The position numbers and the translations under genes were made by a program. Shown here in pieces: positions 34,923 through 43,351 of a stretch of 64,000 nt of DNA. The number at the start of each line of letters is the position of its first letter. Within the stretch, counting starts at the first letter, position 1. The notes beneath the pieces are model-generated. The model saw only the letters and a program-made list of their open reading frames with translations. It made no database searches and had not been told where the DNA came from. Source of the DNA: JBBQYA01 sp031412335 (GTDB taxonomy: Bacteria; Bacteroidota; Bacteroidia; Sphingobacteriales; Sphingobacteriaceae); contig JANOCT010000003.1 in the NCBI GenBank assembly GCA_031412335.1, forward strand, positions 1 through 64,000, given 5' to 3'.

Positions 34923-35807
34923 ATGAGAAAGTATATTCAATACTGTTTAATTTTTCTAAGTACAATTTTTTTTATTTTATCCTGCCAAAAAGAAAATAAA
35001 GATTTTGTTAAAGAAACAATTACAACTAATTTACCGATTATTGGATTTCTTACTGTTGAACCAGATTCTGAAATATCAATTTCTTTTAAAGTAGAAAACG
35101 AGGAACAAATAAAATCTATTAAAATAGAAAGAATTGTTAATGGTTCCTCATGGCTATTAATTGATTCTTCTTTCTCTTTGGTCAAGGAATTGAATTATAC
35201 GTTAAAAACAAAAGCTAAAATTGAAGAAGGCATTGAAAGATATGTTTTTAGTTATACTGATAAGGAGAACAATTCCTATTCAAAAGAAATTTCTGTGAAT
35301 GTGATTTCCAGAATATTTACCTATAAAACCAGACTATTTGCATCTGATAGTGGGGAATTTGCAATAAAAAATTGCTTAAATCTTTACTCAGAAAGTCAAT
35401 ACACAATACAACAAGCAGATGCAAACACTACATTGATTGATTTGGTTTACAAACTTGATTATGATACTGTGATAGGCTCACCAAGATCAAATGAAATTCG
35501 CGGTTACTTCAAGCATCCAGCTTTCGGCATACAAACTTGGGCAAACAGAAATAATACATTATTTAAAAAGGTAATAGCTTTTAATTCATCAGATTTTGAA
35601 AAAATCTATTCAGAAGAAGCATTAAAAGAATTAGATTTAAATAGTTCAGGAAATTATATACAAATAAATAATTACAATCAATTAATTGCATTCAAAACAG
35701 TTAACTCTAAATTTGGGATTATCCGAGTTGATGCTATTTCTAATAATACTCTTGCTCAGAAAAGAGATAAATTTATAGATCTTACTATAAAAATTCAAAA
35801 ATATTGA
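34923..35807 (+). CDS. Lipoprotein of unknown function, possibly surface exposed
   Basis: 294 residues from ATG 34923; the in-frame extension from 34848 overlaps the upstream gene and would bury the signal sequence. Residues 1-21 end in a lipobox (FILSC, Cys21). The residues after Cys are QKENKD, close to the Q-K-(D/E) lipoprotein export signal described for surface lipoproteins of Capnocytophaga, which suggests surface exposure. The rest is beta-rich and polar; a possible fibronectin-like region spans about 30-120. Family not recognised. It is 16 bp downstream of the HerA-like gene and ends at a strong terminator. Confidence 0.85.
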   Translation: MRKYIQYCLIFLSTIFFILSCQKENKDFVKETITTNLPIIGFLTVEPDSEISISFKVENEEQIKSIKIERIVNGSSWLLIDSSFSLVKELNYTLKTKAKIEEGIERYVFSYTDKENNSYSKEISVNVISRIFTYKTRLFASDSGEFAIKNCLNLYSESQYTIQQADANTTLIDLVYKLDYDTVIGSPRSNEIRGYFKHPAFGIQTWANRNNTLFKKVIAFNSSDFEKIYSEEALKELDLNSSGNYIQINNYNQLIAFKTVNSKFGIIRVDAISNNTLAQKRDKFIDLTIKIQKY

Positions 35808-35832
35808 AAGTAGTCCGAAAATAATAAAAACA

Positions 35833-35871
35833 AAAAAGCCGCTTTTGAATAAATCAAAAGCGGCTTTTTAT
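35833..35871. terminator. Bidirectional terminator between lipoprotein gene and dnaK
   Basis: A perfect 16-bp inverted repeat (AAAAAGCCGCTTTTGA / TCAAAAGCGGCTTTTT) with a five-base loop; A/T runs on both sides fit convergent transcription. Confidence 0.92.
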
Positions 35872-35885
35872 TTGCAAAATAGATA

Positions 35886-37808
35886 TTATTTGTCTTTTTC
35901 GTCTTTTACTTCTTCAAATTCTACATCTTTCACATCGTCTCCAGCTGAGTTAGAATTTTCATCTCCACCACCCATATCCGCATTTCCACTTTCCTGACCT
36001 TGAGTTGCTTTATACATATCTTCCGAAGCAGCATTCCAAGCAGCATTAAGGGCAGCTTGCGCAGTTTCCAAAGCTGTGAAATCTTTAGCCTCATAAGCAG
36101 TTTTTAATTGAGCAAATCCTTCTTCAATCACTGCCTTTTTATCAGCAGGAATTTTATCACCATATTCTTTCAATTGTTTTTCAGTTGAAAAAATCAATGC
36201 ATCTGCTGCATTTAATTTGTCGATTTCCTCTTTTGCTTTTTTATCCGAATCAGCATTTAATTCCGCTTCTTCTTTCATTCGTTTTATGTCTGCATCGGTT
36301 AAACCAGATGATGCTTCAATTCGAATTTTTTGTTCTTTACCGCTAGCTTTATCTTTCGCACTTACGTGTAATAATCCATTCGCATCAATGTCAAAACTAA
36401 CTTCTATTTGTGGAATTCCACGAGGTGCTGGAGGTAAACCGTCTAAATGGAATCTACCAATTGTTCGGTTTTGATTTGCCATTGGTCTTTCTCCTTGCAA
36501 AATATGAATTTCAACAGATGGTTGATTATCAGATGCTGTTGAAAAAACTTCACTCTTTTTAGTTGGAATCGTAGTATTTGACTCAATTAATTTAGTCATT
36601 ACACCTCCCATTGTTTCGATACCTAATGATAGTGGGGTAACATCTAACAATAAAACATCCTTTACTTCACCAGTTAATACTCCACCTTGGATTGCTGCAC
36701 CAATTGCAACTACCTCATCTGGATTTACTCCTTTACTTGGCTTTTTTCCAAAGAATTTTTCCACTAAATCTTGAATAGCTGGTATTCGAGTTGAACCTCC
36801 AACTAAAATTACTTCATCAATTTCAGATGTTGAATAACCAGAATCTTTCAATGCTTTTTTACAAGGCTCAAGAGTTGCCTGAATTAATTTATCAGCCAAT
36901 TGTTCGAATTTTGCTTTTGATAAAGTTCTCACCAAATGTTTTGGCAAACCTTCCATTGCAATAATATAAGGTAGGTTTATTTCAGTTGAATTACCACTTG
37001 AAAGCTCAATTTTTGCTTTCTCAGCAGCTTCTTTCAATCGTTGTAATGCCATTGGATCTTTTCTAAGATCAACATTTTCATCACTTTTAAATTCTTCTGC
37101 TAACCAATCTATAATTACTTGGTCAAAATCATCACCACCTAAATGCGTATCTCCATTCGTAGATTTTACTTCGAAAACACCATCACCTAATTCCAGAATT
37201 GAAATATCAAAAGTACCGCCACCTAAGTCGAATACTGCGATTTTCATTTCCTGATTTTTTTTATCTAAACCATAAGCAAGCGCTGCCGCAGTAGGCTCGT
37301 TTATAATTCTTCGCACTTTTAATCCAGCTATTTCTCCAGCTTCTTTCGTTGCTTGACGTTGAGAATCATTGAAATAAGCAGGAACAGTAATTACTGCCTC
37401 TGTTACTTCCATTCCAAGATAATCTTCTGCCGTTTTCTTCATTTTTTGAAGCGTAATTGCTGAAATTTCTTGTGGAGTGTATTGTCTGTCACCAATTTGA
37501 ACTCTGGCAGTATCATTATCACCTTTCACTACGGTGTATGTTACATTCTTAATTTCCTTTTGTGTATTGGTGAATGTTTCGCCCATAAATCGCTTTATAG
37601 ATGAAATCGTATTCTTTGGGTTGGTAATGGCTTGTCTTTTTGCCGGGTCGCCAACTTTTCGCTCACCATTTCCATTGTCGAGAAAAGCAACAATAGAAGG
37701 TGTAGTTCTTTTTCCTTCGCTATTAGGTATTACAACTGGCTCATTTCCCTCCATTACGGCAACACATGAGTTGGTAGTTCCTAAATCGATTCCGATTATT
37801 TTTGACAT
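35886..37808 (-). CDS. dnaK: Chaperone protein DnaK (Hsp70)
   Basis: 640 residues, full length. The ATPase domain has GIDLGTTNSCVAVM, the phosphate-2 loop DLGGGTFDISIL and LVGGSTRIPAIQ. The linker VLLLDVTPLSLG joins the substrate-binding domain (ERPMANQNRTIGRFHLDG), and the helical lid ends in an acidic EEVKDEKDK tail similar to the usual EEVKDD motif. It folds and protects proteins with DnaJ and GrpE, neither of which is adjacent. A nested inverted repeat at 37830-37887 lies in its upstream region and may control it. Confidence 0.98.
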   Translation of the reverse strand: MSKIIGIDLGTTNSCVAVMEGNEPVVIPNSEGKRTTPSIVAFLDNGNGERKVGDPAKRQAITNPKNTISSIKRFMGETFTNTQKEIKNVTYTVVKGDNDTARVQIGDRQYTPQEISAITLQKMKKTAEDYLGMEVTEAVITVPAYFNDSQRQATKEAGEIAGLKVRRIINEPTAAALAYGLDKKNQEMKIAVFDLGGGTFDISILELGDGVFEVKSTNGDTHLGGDDFDQVIIDWLAEEFKSDENVDLRKDPMALQRLKEAAEKAKIELSSGNSTEINLPYIIAMEGLPKHLVRTLSKAKFEQLADKLIQATLEPCKKALKDSGYSTSEIDEVILVGGSTRIPAIQDLVEKFFGKKPSKGVNPDEVVAIGAAIQGGVLTGEVKDVLLLDVTPLSLGIETMGGVMTKLIESNTTIPTKKSEVFSTASDNQPSVEIHILQGERPMANQNRTIGRFHLDGLPPAPRGIPQIEVSFDIDANGLLHVSAKDKASGKEQKIRIEASSGLTDADIKRMKEEAELNADSDKKAKEEIDKLNAADALIFSTEKQLKEYGDKIPADKKAVIEEGFAQLKTAYEAKDFTALETAQAALNAAWNAASEDMYKATQGQESGNADMGGGDENSNSAGDDVKDVEFEEVKDEKDK

Positions 37809-37829
37809 AATTTTTTGTTTTAATTTCAG

Positions 37830-37887
37830 GTCAATTTATCAATGTACATGCCATTATAGTATTGCATGTTTTTATATCAAAATTGAC
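37830..37887 (-). promoter_or_regulatory. Nested inverted repeat upstream of dnaK
   Basis: On the plus strand GTCAATTT (37830-37837) is mirrored by AAATTGAC (37880-37887), and inside these ACATGC (37846-37851) is mirrored by GCATGT (37864-37869). The block sits 22-79 bp before the dnaK ATG. Two dyads in this position could be operators for a heat-shock regulator or a folded 5' leader; no regulator can be named from the sequence. Confidence 0.5.
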
Positions 37888-37937
37888 AGAAAATTAAAAT
37901 TTATATGCCTTTATGAAGTTTTTAATATGACATACCG

Positions 37938-38930
37938 TCAGAATTTTTTCTGAAAACCAAGATTTCCTGTTATAGGTCCGTCTATTAATTGCTCTATAGA
38001 TGCATTGTTTAAACTGATAAAAAAAGAATTGGTTAGTCGAGAAGAGAATACACCTATTGCACCTTCCACATTTGAATAATTGTTAATAGTAGTATTGAAA
38101 CCAAAAGATTGATTATTTAATCGTAAAAACTCATCAAATGATGTACTTGCAACATACATTCTAAATTCAAGTTCTGGCTCTACTTTTCTGATTACATCTG
38201 GGTTTGGCTTTACTTGAGAATTAATCACATTATAAAACGCTAATGCATTAATTCCAAAACTTGCTTGGGCAATTGTTGGCCGATACCCTTGCACATTTAT
38301 CCATTTGATGGTTTTAAGAACTTCTTCTTTCGTAACCTTATTTACTTCTATATACTTAAAATAAGTTTCTATGGTATAACTCACTGCACCATTTGGATTC
38401 ACCCAATTTAACGGAACTGTTTTATAATCAGGAGATTGATAAAACGCAATTTGAGACGGCGGATTTGTCAACAAAAACTTCCCTAATACGTTAGTTTTTC
38501 CTTTCGCAATAATTTCGTTTTTATCAAATCTTTTTATTTCCAAAAAATACTCGCTCAAAGGATTTAGTTTGTAACCAGACTTTGTTCGATATACCAATTG
38601 GTTCGGGCCAGCAAAAGTTCCTTCTTCCCGTTTTACATTTACTGTATCTAAAGCTATCCTGTCAAAGACCACTCCATTTAATACCTGTGTTAAAATCACT
38701 TCGATTTTGTAGGGATGATATAAAGAATCTTTAATTTTTGCAACTTCAAATACATTTTGTTCACTAAGAAATGCTTTATTTACTTTTATATATTGCACGG
38801 AATCAGATACATTCAGCAGTCCATAAACAATTGTAGTTTCTTTATAAGGTGCATTAATATTTATTTCATTGTTACAAGAGGTAATAATTAAATAAAAAAA
38901 TAATATGGTAAAAATTCGATTCTTAAACAT
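37938..38930 (-). CDS. Lipoprotein, DUF4249-like
   Basis: 330 residues. A signal sequence ends in a lipobox (IITSC, Cys19). The mature start (NINAPYKETTIVYGLLNVSDSVQYIKVNKAFL) resembles the opening of DUF4249 family lipoproteins (an Ig-like strand with 'vvyGlln..ds...v.v.raf'); I hold this assignment with moderate confidence. The remainder is beta-rich. It lies between the terminator of the ribosomal cluster and dnaK on the same strand, with 129 bp to dnaK, so readthrough into dnaK is possible but not indicated. Confidence 0.8.
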   Translation of the reverse strand: MFKNRIFTILFFYLIITSCNNEININAPYKETTIVYGLLNVSDSVQYIKVNKAFLSEQNVFEVAKIKDSLYHPYKIEVILTQVLNGVVFDRIALDTVNVKREEGTFAGPNQLVYRTKSGYKLNPLSEYFLEIKRFDKNEIIAKGKTNVLGKFLLTNPPSQIAFYQSPDYKTVPLNWVNPNGAVSYTIETYFKYIEVNKVTKEEVLKTIKWINVQGYRPTIAQASFGINALAFYNVINSQVKPNPDVIRKVEPELEFRMYVASTSFDEFLRLNNQSFGFNTTINNYSNVEGAIGVFSSRLTNSFFISLNNASIEQLIDGPITGNLGFQKKF

Positions 38931-38954
38931 CCTCTAAATTACTGAGATTATTTC

Positions 38955-38994
38955 AAAAAAAAAGGGGAATCTACCTTAGTTGATTCCCCTTTTT
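38955..38994 (-). terminator. Terminator of the ribosomal protein cluster
   Basis: AAAAAGGGGAATC / GATTCCCCTTTTT is a perfect 13-bp stem around a ten-base loop; on the minus strand the 3' arm continues into a T run. It lies 15 bp after the rplQ stop. Confidence 0.9.
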
Positions 38995-39008
38995 ACAAAA
39001 TTTATGAA

Positions 39009-39590
39009 TTATGCTTTTGGCTCTTCAGAATTATCTTCAGATGTAGCTTCAGGCTCAGAATCATTCGTTGATTCTATTTCTTCACTTTCTTTATTTTCTA
39101 CTTCTGTTTCAGTTTCTACAATTGTTGCAGTTTCAACTGCTGATGCAGCTACTGCTGTTTTTGCTTTCCCGCTACCGCCTCTTCTACGAGTTGCTTTAGC
39201 TTTTGGCGCTTCTTTGGCAGCAAGCATTACTTCATTAAAGTCAACCAATTCAATGAAACACATTTCTGCATTGTCACCCAATCGTTTTCCTGTTTTAATA
39301 ATTCTTGTATATCCACCTGGTCTGTCGCCAACTTTTTCAGCTACTTCTTTAAAAAGCATAGCAGTCGTTACTTTATCTTGTAGATAACTAAATACTACTC
39401 TACGTGAATGTGTTGAGTCATCTTTTGATTTCGTTACTAAAGGCTCAAAATAAGTTCTCAACGCTTTTGCTTTCGCAATTGTAGTATTTATCCGCTTGTG
39501 TAGTATAAGTGATGATGCCATGTTAGCAAGCATCGCTCTACGGTGCGAATCTGTTCTGCCAAGATGATTTATTTTTTTTCCGTGTCTCAT
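39009..39590 (-). CDS. rplQ: 50S ribosomal protein L17 with long C-terminal extension
   Basis: 193 residues. The first ~115 match L17 (MRHGKKINHLGRTDSHRRAMLANMASSLI ... DRPGGYTRIIKTGKRLGDNAEMCFIELV), which is usually 115-130 residues long. The extra ~70 residues comprise a basic patch (KATRRRGGSGKAK) followed by an acidic Glu/Ser/Thr-rich tail ending SEEPKA. L17 sits near the peptide exit tunnel on the 50S surface, so the tail would be exposed. Last gene of the cluster, 65 bp after rpoA, as is usual. Confidence 0.97.
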   Translation of the reverse strand: MRHGKKINHLGRTDSHRRAMLANMASSLILHKRINTTIAKAKALRTYFEPLVTKSKDDSTHSRRVVFSYLQDKVTTAMLFKEVAEKVGDRPGGYTRIIKTGKRLGDNAEMCFIELVDFNEVMLAAKEAPKAKATRRRGGSGKAKTAVAASAVETATIVETETEVENKESEEIESTNDSEPEATSEDNSEEPKA

Positions 39591-39655
39591 TGTAATTAAT
39601 GTAGCGAATCAAAAAGCTAGCAGCTTTATAAACTGCCAAATTTCTAAATTCAGTT

Positions 39656-40648
39656 TTATTCTTCTTCTAATTTAAATTTTGAAAGATTCATTCCAAATGT
39701 AAGACCCTTTGCCTTAACAAGATCCTGAATTTCTGTTAATGATTTTTTACCAAAGTTTCTGAATTTTAACATATCAGCAACATCATATGTTACCAAATCA
39801 GAAAGTGAACGAATGTCAGCAGCTTTCAAACAATTCAATGCTCTAACTGACAAATCCATGTCTGCTAACTCTGTTTTAAGAATCTTTCGCATGTGGAGAA
39901 TTTCTTCATCCACTTCATTCGTTACTTCTTTAGCTTGAGTTTCCAACATGATCTTCTCATCAGAGAAAAGCATAAAATGATGAATCAAGATTTTAGCAGC
40001 TTCTTTTAATGCATCTTCTGGATGTATTGATCCATCTGTTGAAATATCAAGAACTAATTTCTCGTAATCTGTCTTTTGCTCAACTCTGTAATTTTCAATG
40101 CTGAACTTTACATTTTTAATTGGAGTGTAAATAGAATCAATTGGTATTACACCTAAAGGAGCATCTGCAACTTTGTTTTCTTCTGCTGGAATGTAACCTC
40201 TGCCTTTGTTTACAGTTAGTTCTACTTCAAGATTTACTGATGTAGCAATATTACAAATAACCATTTCAGGATTTAAAATCTCGAAATTGCTTGAAAACTT
40301 ACCAATATCACCTGCTAAAAAAGCTTCTTGATTTTTAATAACCACGAATATTTTTTCAGAATCAGAAGACTCATTTATTTTTTTGAATCGTACTTGTTTA
40401 AGATTTAAAATTATCTCGGTCACATCTTCTACAACTCCTTTTATCGTAGAAAATTCATGAGATACACCAGATAAACGAACTGATGTAATTGCATAACCTT
40501 CAAGAGACGAAAGAAGAATTCTTCTTAATGCATTCCCGATAGTAATACCAAATCCAGGCTCTAATGGACGAAATTCAAAAAGTCCATCAAAATCTGTCGA
40601 TTTTTGCATGATTACCTTATCAGGTTTTTGGAATGTTAATATTGCCAT
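39656..40648 (-). CDS. rpoA: DNA-directed RNA polymerase alpha subunit
   Basis: 330 residues. The N-terminal dimerisation domain contains EGYAITSVRLSGVSHEFSTI and EPGFGITIGNALRRILLSS. The C-terminal domain contains LSVRALNCLKAADIRSLSDLV and FRNFGKKSLTEIQDLV, the helix-hairpin surfaces that contact UP elements and activators. It nucleates assembly of RNA polymerase. The position between rpsD and rplQ is the standard alpha-operon order. Confidence 0.98.
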   Translation of the reverse strand: MAILTFQKPDKVIMQKSTDFDGLFEFRPLEPGFGITIGNALRRILLSSLEGYAITSVRLSGVSHEFSTIKGVVEDVTEIILNLKQVRFKKINESSDSEKIFVVIKNQEAFLAGDIGKFSSNFEILNPEMVICNIATSVNLEVELTVNKGRGYIPAEENKVADAPLGVIPIDSIYTPIKNVKFSIENYRVEQKTDYEKLVLDISTDGSIHPEDALKEAAKILIHHFMLFSDEKIMLETQAKEVTNEVDEEILHMRKILKTELADMDLSVRALNCLKAADIRSLSDLVTYDVADMLKFRNFGKKSLTEIQDLVKAKGLTFGMNLSKFKLEEE

Positions 40649-40697
40649 TTAATTTCTTTTTTATTATTTGTTAATGAACTGATTAATGTAAAATGTA

Positions 40698-41306
40698 TTA
40701 TTTAGAATACAACTCGACTATTAATTGCTCTTTAATGTTTTCAGGAATTTCTGTTCTGTCTGGATAGTTTAAAAACTTACCTGCGTATAAATCATGATTC
40801 CAATCTAACCAACTGTATTTACCAACTTTTCGAGCAGAAAGCGCTGTAGTTATTGCTTCTAATGATTTAGATTTCTCTCTTACAGCTACTACATCTCCAG
40901 AACGTAATGAATATGATGGAATATTTACCACATCTCCATTCACTGTTATGTGCTTGTGGCTTACCAACTGGCGAGCTCCACTTCTAGTTTTTGCAATTCC
41001 TAATCGGAAAACTGTATTATCTAAACGTGCTTCAAGAAACTTTAATAGTAATTCTCCTGTAACACCTTCTTTTCTACTTGCTTTATTAAACAAATTAGCA
41101 AATTGCTTTTCCAATACACCATAAGTATATTTTGCTTTTTGCTTTTCGCTCAACTGAATTGCATATTCAGATTGCTTACCTCTTTTCTTACTTAAACCAT
41201 GTTGTCCTGGTGGGTAATTTTTCATTTCAAGCACTTTATCAGGTCCAAAGATTGGTTCTTTAAACTTTCGTGCGATTTTTGACTTGGGTCCTATGTATCT
41301 GGCCAT
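40698..41306 (-). CDS. rpsD: 30S ribosomal protein S4
   Basis: 202 residues. The S4 RNA-binding module is clear (RLDNTVFRLGIAKTRSGARQLVSHKHITVNGDVVNIPS). The N-terminus (MARYIGPKSKIARKF) lacks the cysteines of zinc-binding S4, and the protein has no Cys at all, so it is the zinc-free form. S4 starts 30S body assembly and often represses its own operon in other bacteria. Confidence 0.98.
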   Translation of the reverse strand: MARYIGPKSKIARKFKEPIFGPDKVLEMKNYPPGQHGLSKKRGKQSEYAIQLSEKQKAKYTYGVLEKQFANLFNKASRKEGVTGELLLKFLEARLDNTVFRLGIAKTRSGARQLVSHKHITVNGDVVNIPSYSLRSGDVVAVREKSKSLEAITTALSARKVGKYSWLDWNHDLYAGKFLNYPDRTEIPENIKEQLIVELYSK

Positions 41307-41367
41307 GTTGTGGGGTTAATGTGTTGTTAGCCTATATCTAACAACTCTTAGCATTAAAAAATTAAAA

Positions 41368-41757
41368 TTAAACTCTTCTCTTCTTAGGAGGACGACAACC
41401 ATTGTGTGGCATCGGTGTAATGTCTTTTATTATTGTAACCTCTAATCCTGTGTTTTGTAAAGTTCTGATCGCAGATTCACGTCCTGATCCTGGTCCTTTT
41501 ACAAATACTTCAACTTTTCTCAAACCAAGATCATAAGCTACTTTACCACAATCTGTTGCCGCTTGAGAAGCTGCATAAGGAGTGTTTTTCTTTGATCCTT
41601 TAAATCCCATTTTACCGCTTGATGCCCAAGAAATAATCTGACCACTATTATTGGTTAATGAAATAATGATATTGTTGAATGTTGCATTGATGTGAGCCTG
41701 CCCGGAAGCTTCAATTACAACAACTCGTTTTTTGGTTACTTTTTTAGTTTTTGCCAT
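41368..41757 (-). CDS. rpsK: 30S ribosomal protein S11
   Basis: 129 residues, normal length. It shows GQAHINATFNNIIISLTN, KGPGSGRESAIRTLQ and the end IKDITPMPHNGCRPPKKRRV, the S11 signature. It forms part of the 30S platform near the Shine-Dalgarno helix. An N-terminal basic stretch (KTKKVTKKRVV) is slightly longer than in E. coli. Confidence 0.98.
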   Translation of the reverse strand: MAKTKKVTKKRVVVIEASGQAHINATFNNIIISLTNNSGQIISWASSGKMGFKGSKKNTPYAASQAATDCGKVAYDLGLRKVEVFVKGPGSGRESAIRTLQNTGLEVTIIKDITPMPHNGCRPPKKRRV

Positions 41758-41784
41758 CTTTCTTAATATATCTTCAGCTAAGAA

Positions 41785-42162
41785 TTATTTAGTTACCTTT
41801 TTCTTACCTGCAACTGTTTTTCTCTTTCCTTTTCGGGTTCTTGAGTTATTTTTAGTTCTTTGACCACGCAAAGGCAATCCTTTACGATGACGTAAACCTC
41901 TATAACAACCAATATCCATCAATCGTTTAATGTTAAGTTGAACTTCTGATCGAAGCGCTCCTTCCACTTTTACCTGGTCATTAATAATTGTACGGATGGC
42001 CGTTTGTTGATCATCAGTCCATTCTTGAACTTTAACATCAAATCCGATTCCAGCTTCTGTTAAAATTTTTTGTGCAGTGGTACGTCCAACACCAAATATA
42101 TAGGTAAGTCCAATTTCACCGCGCTTGTTTTTTGGTAAATCAATACCAGCAATTCTTGCCAT
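41785..42162 (-). CDS. rpsM: 30S ribosomal protein S13
   Basis: 125 residues. MARIAGIDLPKNKRGEIGLTYIFGVGR and GCYRGLRHRKGLPLRGQRTKNNSRTRKG are diagnostic. S13 lies in the 30S head and contacts the P-site tRNA and the 50S bridge through its basic C-terminal tail (KRKTVAGKKKVTK). First full-size gene of the alpha part, 28 bp after rpmJ. Confidence 0.98.
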   Translation of the reverse strand: MARIAGIDLPKNKRGEIGLTYIFGVGRTTAQKILTEAGIGFDVKVQEWTDDQQTAIRTIINDQVKVEGALRSEVQLNIKRLMDIGCYRGLRHRKGLPLRGQRTKNNSRTRKGKRKTVAGKKKVTK

Positions 42163-42190
42163 GTTAATTCAATTATAATTTAGCTACTAA

Positions 42191-42307
42191 TTATCCCTGT
42201 CGTTGTTTAAACTTTGGGTTTTTCTTGTTAATCACATATAATTTTCCGTTTCTGCGGACAATCTTGCAATCAACACTTCTCTTTTTGATCGATGCTTTTA
42301 CTTTCAT
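42191..42307 (-). CDS. rpmJ: 50S ribosomal protein L36 (zinc-free type)
   Basis: 38 residues, read directly from the minus strand: ATG at 42307, TAA at 42191-42193. It begins MKVKASIKKR and ends KFKQRQG. The zinc ligands of classical L36 sit at 11, 14, 27 and 33; here they are Ser11, Cys14, Asn27 and Phe33, so only one remains and zinc cannot be bound. This matches the C-minus L36 of Bacteroidota. It lies between infA (1-bp gap) and rpsM, the usual place. Confidence 0.96.
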   Translation of the reverse strand: MKVKASIKKRSVDCKIVRRNGKLYVINKKNPKFKQRQG

Positions 42308-42308
42308 T

Positions 42309-42527
42309 TTATTTGTATCTATAAGTAATTCTTCCCTTTGATAAATCGTAGGGCGACATTTCCAGTTTTACTTTATCACCTGGTAGAATTTTTATATAAT
42401 GCATTCTCATTTTTCCTGAAATATGCGCGATTATCTCGTGCCCATTTTCAAGCTCTACCCGAAACATTGCGTTTGACAATGCTTCTCTGATTATGCCGTC
42501 TTGTTCTATTGACGCTTGTTTTGCCAT
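42309..42527 (-). CDS. infA: Translation initiation factor IF-1
   Basis: 72 residues, the standard length; a single OB fold (VELENGHEIIAHISGKMRMHYIKILPGDKVKLEMSPYDL in parts, ending GRITYRYK). IF-1 occupies the A site during initiation. It sits between map and rpmJ, as in many bacteria. Confidence 0.98.
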   Translation of the reverse strand: MAKQASIEQDGIIREALSNAMFRVELENGHEIIAHISGKMRMHYIKILPGDKVKLEMSPYDLSKGRITYRYK

Positions 42528-42565
42528 ATTTTTTGATTGTCAGTTTCTACCTGAGCAACTGAATA

Positions 42566-43345
42566 TCAATTTACTTTATTTAAAACCTCATCTATATAAT
42601 CGAATGTCGATAATATATCTGCTTTATTCTTTCCTACTGCTAAGGTATGCTCAAAGTGTGCTGAATGTTTCCCATCTACGGTACTAATTGTCCACCCATC
42701 TTTATCATGCCTCACACCTGCTTTTCCTAAATTTATCATTGGTTCTATTGCTATTACCAATCCACTTTCAATTTTTATCCCACTTCCTCTTTTTCCATAG
42801 TTAGGAACTTCTGGCTTTTCATGCAATTGTTTTCCAATTCCATGCCCAACTAATTCTTTAACTACCCCATACCCATTATTCTCTGCATGCTGCTGTACAG
42901 CAAAACTAATATCTCCCATTCTCATCCCTACTACTGCTTTATCAATTGCTTTCTGCAAACATTCTCTAGTTACTCGGAGTAACTTTTTAATATCTTCTCC
43001 AACATTTCCAACTGCAAAAGTAAAAGCTGAGTCACCGTAATATTTATTCTTAACCACTCCACAATCTACTGATACTATATCTCCATCTTCTAAAGGTTTA
43101 TTGTCAGGCAATCCATGTACAATTTTCTCGTTAGTTGATACACAAAGGCTATTCGGAAAACCGTTAAAGTTTTTAAATGCTGGAACACCACCATTATCAC
43201 GAATAAACTCCTCAGCAATTTTATCTAAAGCGAGAGAGGTTACACCTGGTTTTATAACCTTAGCAACTTCAGCAAGCGTTTTTGAAACAAGCAAAGAACT
43301 TTCTCTTATATATTCTATCTCTTCGATAGATTTATAATAGATCAT
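42566..43345 (-). CDS. map: Methionine aminopeptidase, type I
   Basis: 259 residues. It removes the initiator methionine. The metal-site motifs are present: VSVDCGVVKNKYYGDSAFTF (two Asp ligands), GHGIGKQLHEKPEVPNYG (His ligand), VIAIEPMINLG and a final FEHTLAVG (Glu ligands). There is no N-terminal zinc finger, so it is the bacterial MetAP-I class. It follows secY by 6 bp in the spc part of the cluster; adk, which sits here in many other phyla, is absent. Confidence 0.97.
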   Translation of the reverse strand: MIYYKSIEEIEYIRESSLLVSKTLAEVAKVIKPGVTSLALDKIAEEFIRDNGGVPAFKNFNGFPNSLCVSTNEKIVHGLPDNKPLEDGDIVSVDCGVVKNKYYGDSAFTFAVGNVGEDIKKLLRVTRECLQKAIDKAVVGMRMGDISFAVQQHAENNGYGVVKELVGHGIGKQLHEKPEVPNYGKRGSGIKIESGLVIAIEPMINLGKAGVRHDKDGWTISTVDGKHSAHFEHTLAVGKNKADILSTFDYIDEVLNKVN

Positions 43346-43351
43346 TTTAAA

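Noticed and set aside
36217..36474. Open reading frames opposite dnaK and other conserved genes
   Set aside because: They are antisense shadows of strongly conserved coding sequence, with no start context or recognisable product.
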